Source: Synergistaceae bacterium (GTDB lineage Bacteria; Synergistota; Synergistia; Synergistales; Aminobacteriaceae). From it: a stretch of DNA of 6,724 bases. Below, piece by piece: positions 6,573-6,724 of the stretch. The notes beneath the pieces were generated by a model. It was given only the letters and a program-made list of their open reading frames with translations. It searched no databases and had not been told where the DNA came from. The stretch's first letter is position 1. The number at the start of each line of letters is the position of its first letter. Position numbers and translations under genes: made by a program. The stretch covers positions 1 through 6,724 of the forward strand of contig JAISWV010000214.1 in assembly GCA_031270755.1 (NCBI GenBank), given 5' to 3'.

Positions 6573-6591
6573 GTTACGGTGAATCATTATA
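6573..6591. promoter_or_regulatory. Candidate Fur-like site overlapping the receptor's putative -10
   Basis: Minus strand TATAAT (6591-6586) is a perfect -10 hexamer upstream of the receptor gene; I see no convincing -35 at 16-18 nt. The 19 bases 6573-6591 match the Fur consensus (GATAATGATAATCATTATC) at 13 positions by my hand alignment, including nine in a row (AATCATTAT, 6582-6590), while the other half matches poorly. Iron repression of a TonB-dependent receptor is common, so the position makes sense, but half-site matches occur by chance in AT-rich DNA. Confidence 0.35.
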
Positions 6592-6724
6592 TCTGAACCA
6601 TCGAAACCTGAGTGACGGACAGAATTTCTATGCGTTAGCTTATGAAAGTAAAAGATGCTTGCTATCACTTATTTTCTTTTCCCGTGACAATATAGGGCGA
6701 AATTTTCTTAAGTTCAGAGAATGT
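6592..6724. other. AT-rich upstream region of the receptor gene, no gene recognised
   Basis: No convincing coding frame, RNA gene or riboswitch core is visible here, and no cobalamin-riboswitch elements were recognised. A TATATT (minus strand, 6694-6689) could be another -10, but its -35 is poor. The stretch is cut by the window end, so it may be the intergenic space before a divergent gene lying beyond the window. Confidence 0.4.

Noticed and set aside
6534..6587. Possible 17-residue leader peptide (minus strand, ATG at 6587) overlapping the receptor 5' end
   Set aside because: Its ATG overlaps the predicted -10 TATAAT, so it would not be in the transcript, and no ribosome site or attenuator-like structure accompanies it.

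Overview
The window looks like a chromosomal segment of a diderm (Gram-negative-type) bacterium: it encodes an outer-membrane TonB-dependent receptor and a binding protein with a cleavable signal peptide and no lipobox. GC content is mixed, about 60% or more in the receptor gene and visibly lower in the fic gene. An FmdE-type zinc ribbon, a HemV-2-like binding protein and TTG start codons would fit an anaerobe such as a Synergistota or Desulfobacterota member. That placement is a guess from protein style, not a measurement.

Left part (1-3107, + strand): the last 43 codons of an FmdE-family protein with a four-cysteine zinc ribbon are followed by a complete three-gene type II (BtuCD/FecCD-like) ABC importer. 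Its parts are a periplasmic binding protein (192-1283), a permease (1288-2361) and an ATPase (2358-3107). The genes are tightly packed, with a 4-nt gap and then an ATGA overlap, so this is almost certainly one operon, possibly including fmdE. The family handles iron-siderophore, haem, cobalamin or molybdate/tungstate. The sequence does not decide among these, although the FmdE neighbour makes molybdenum/tungsten worth considering.

Middle (3181-4224, - strand): a complete, probably active Fic-domain AMP-transferase with an N-terminal class II inhibitory motif and a C-terminal winged-helix-like segment. Its gene is more AT-rich than its flanks. The 5' region carries a good sigma70-like promoter embedded in three copies of a near-palindromic TGCAYATTATATGCA-like motif, an arrangement that looks like operators of a repressor, perhaps Fic itself.

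Right part (4403 to about 6541, - strand): a BtuB-like TonB-dependent receptor with an N-terminal plug and a 22-strand-type barrel, followed by a plausible weak terminator. Its start is ambiguous because no ATG lies upstream of the signal peptide. Upstream is a TATAAT hexamer overlapped by a partial Fur-box match. Functionally, the receptor would bring a metal chelate across the outer membrane and the ABC importer would take it across the inner membrane. The fic gene sits between them and has no obvious metabolic link.
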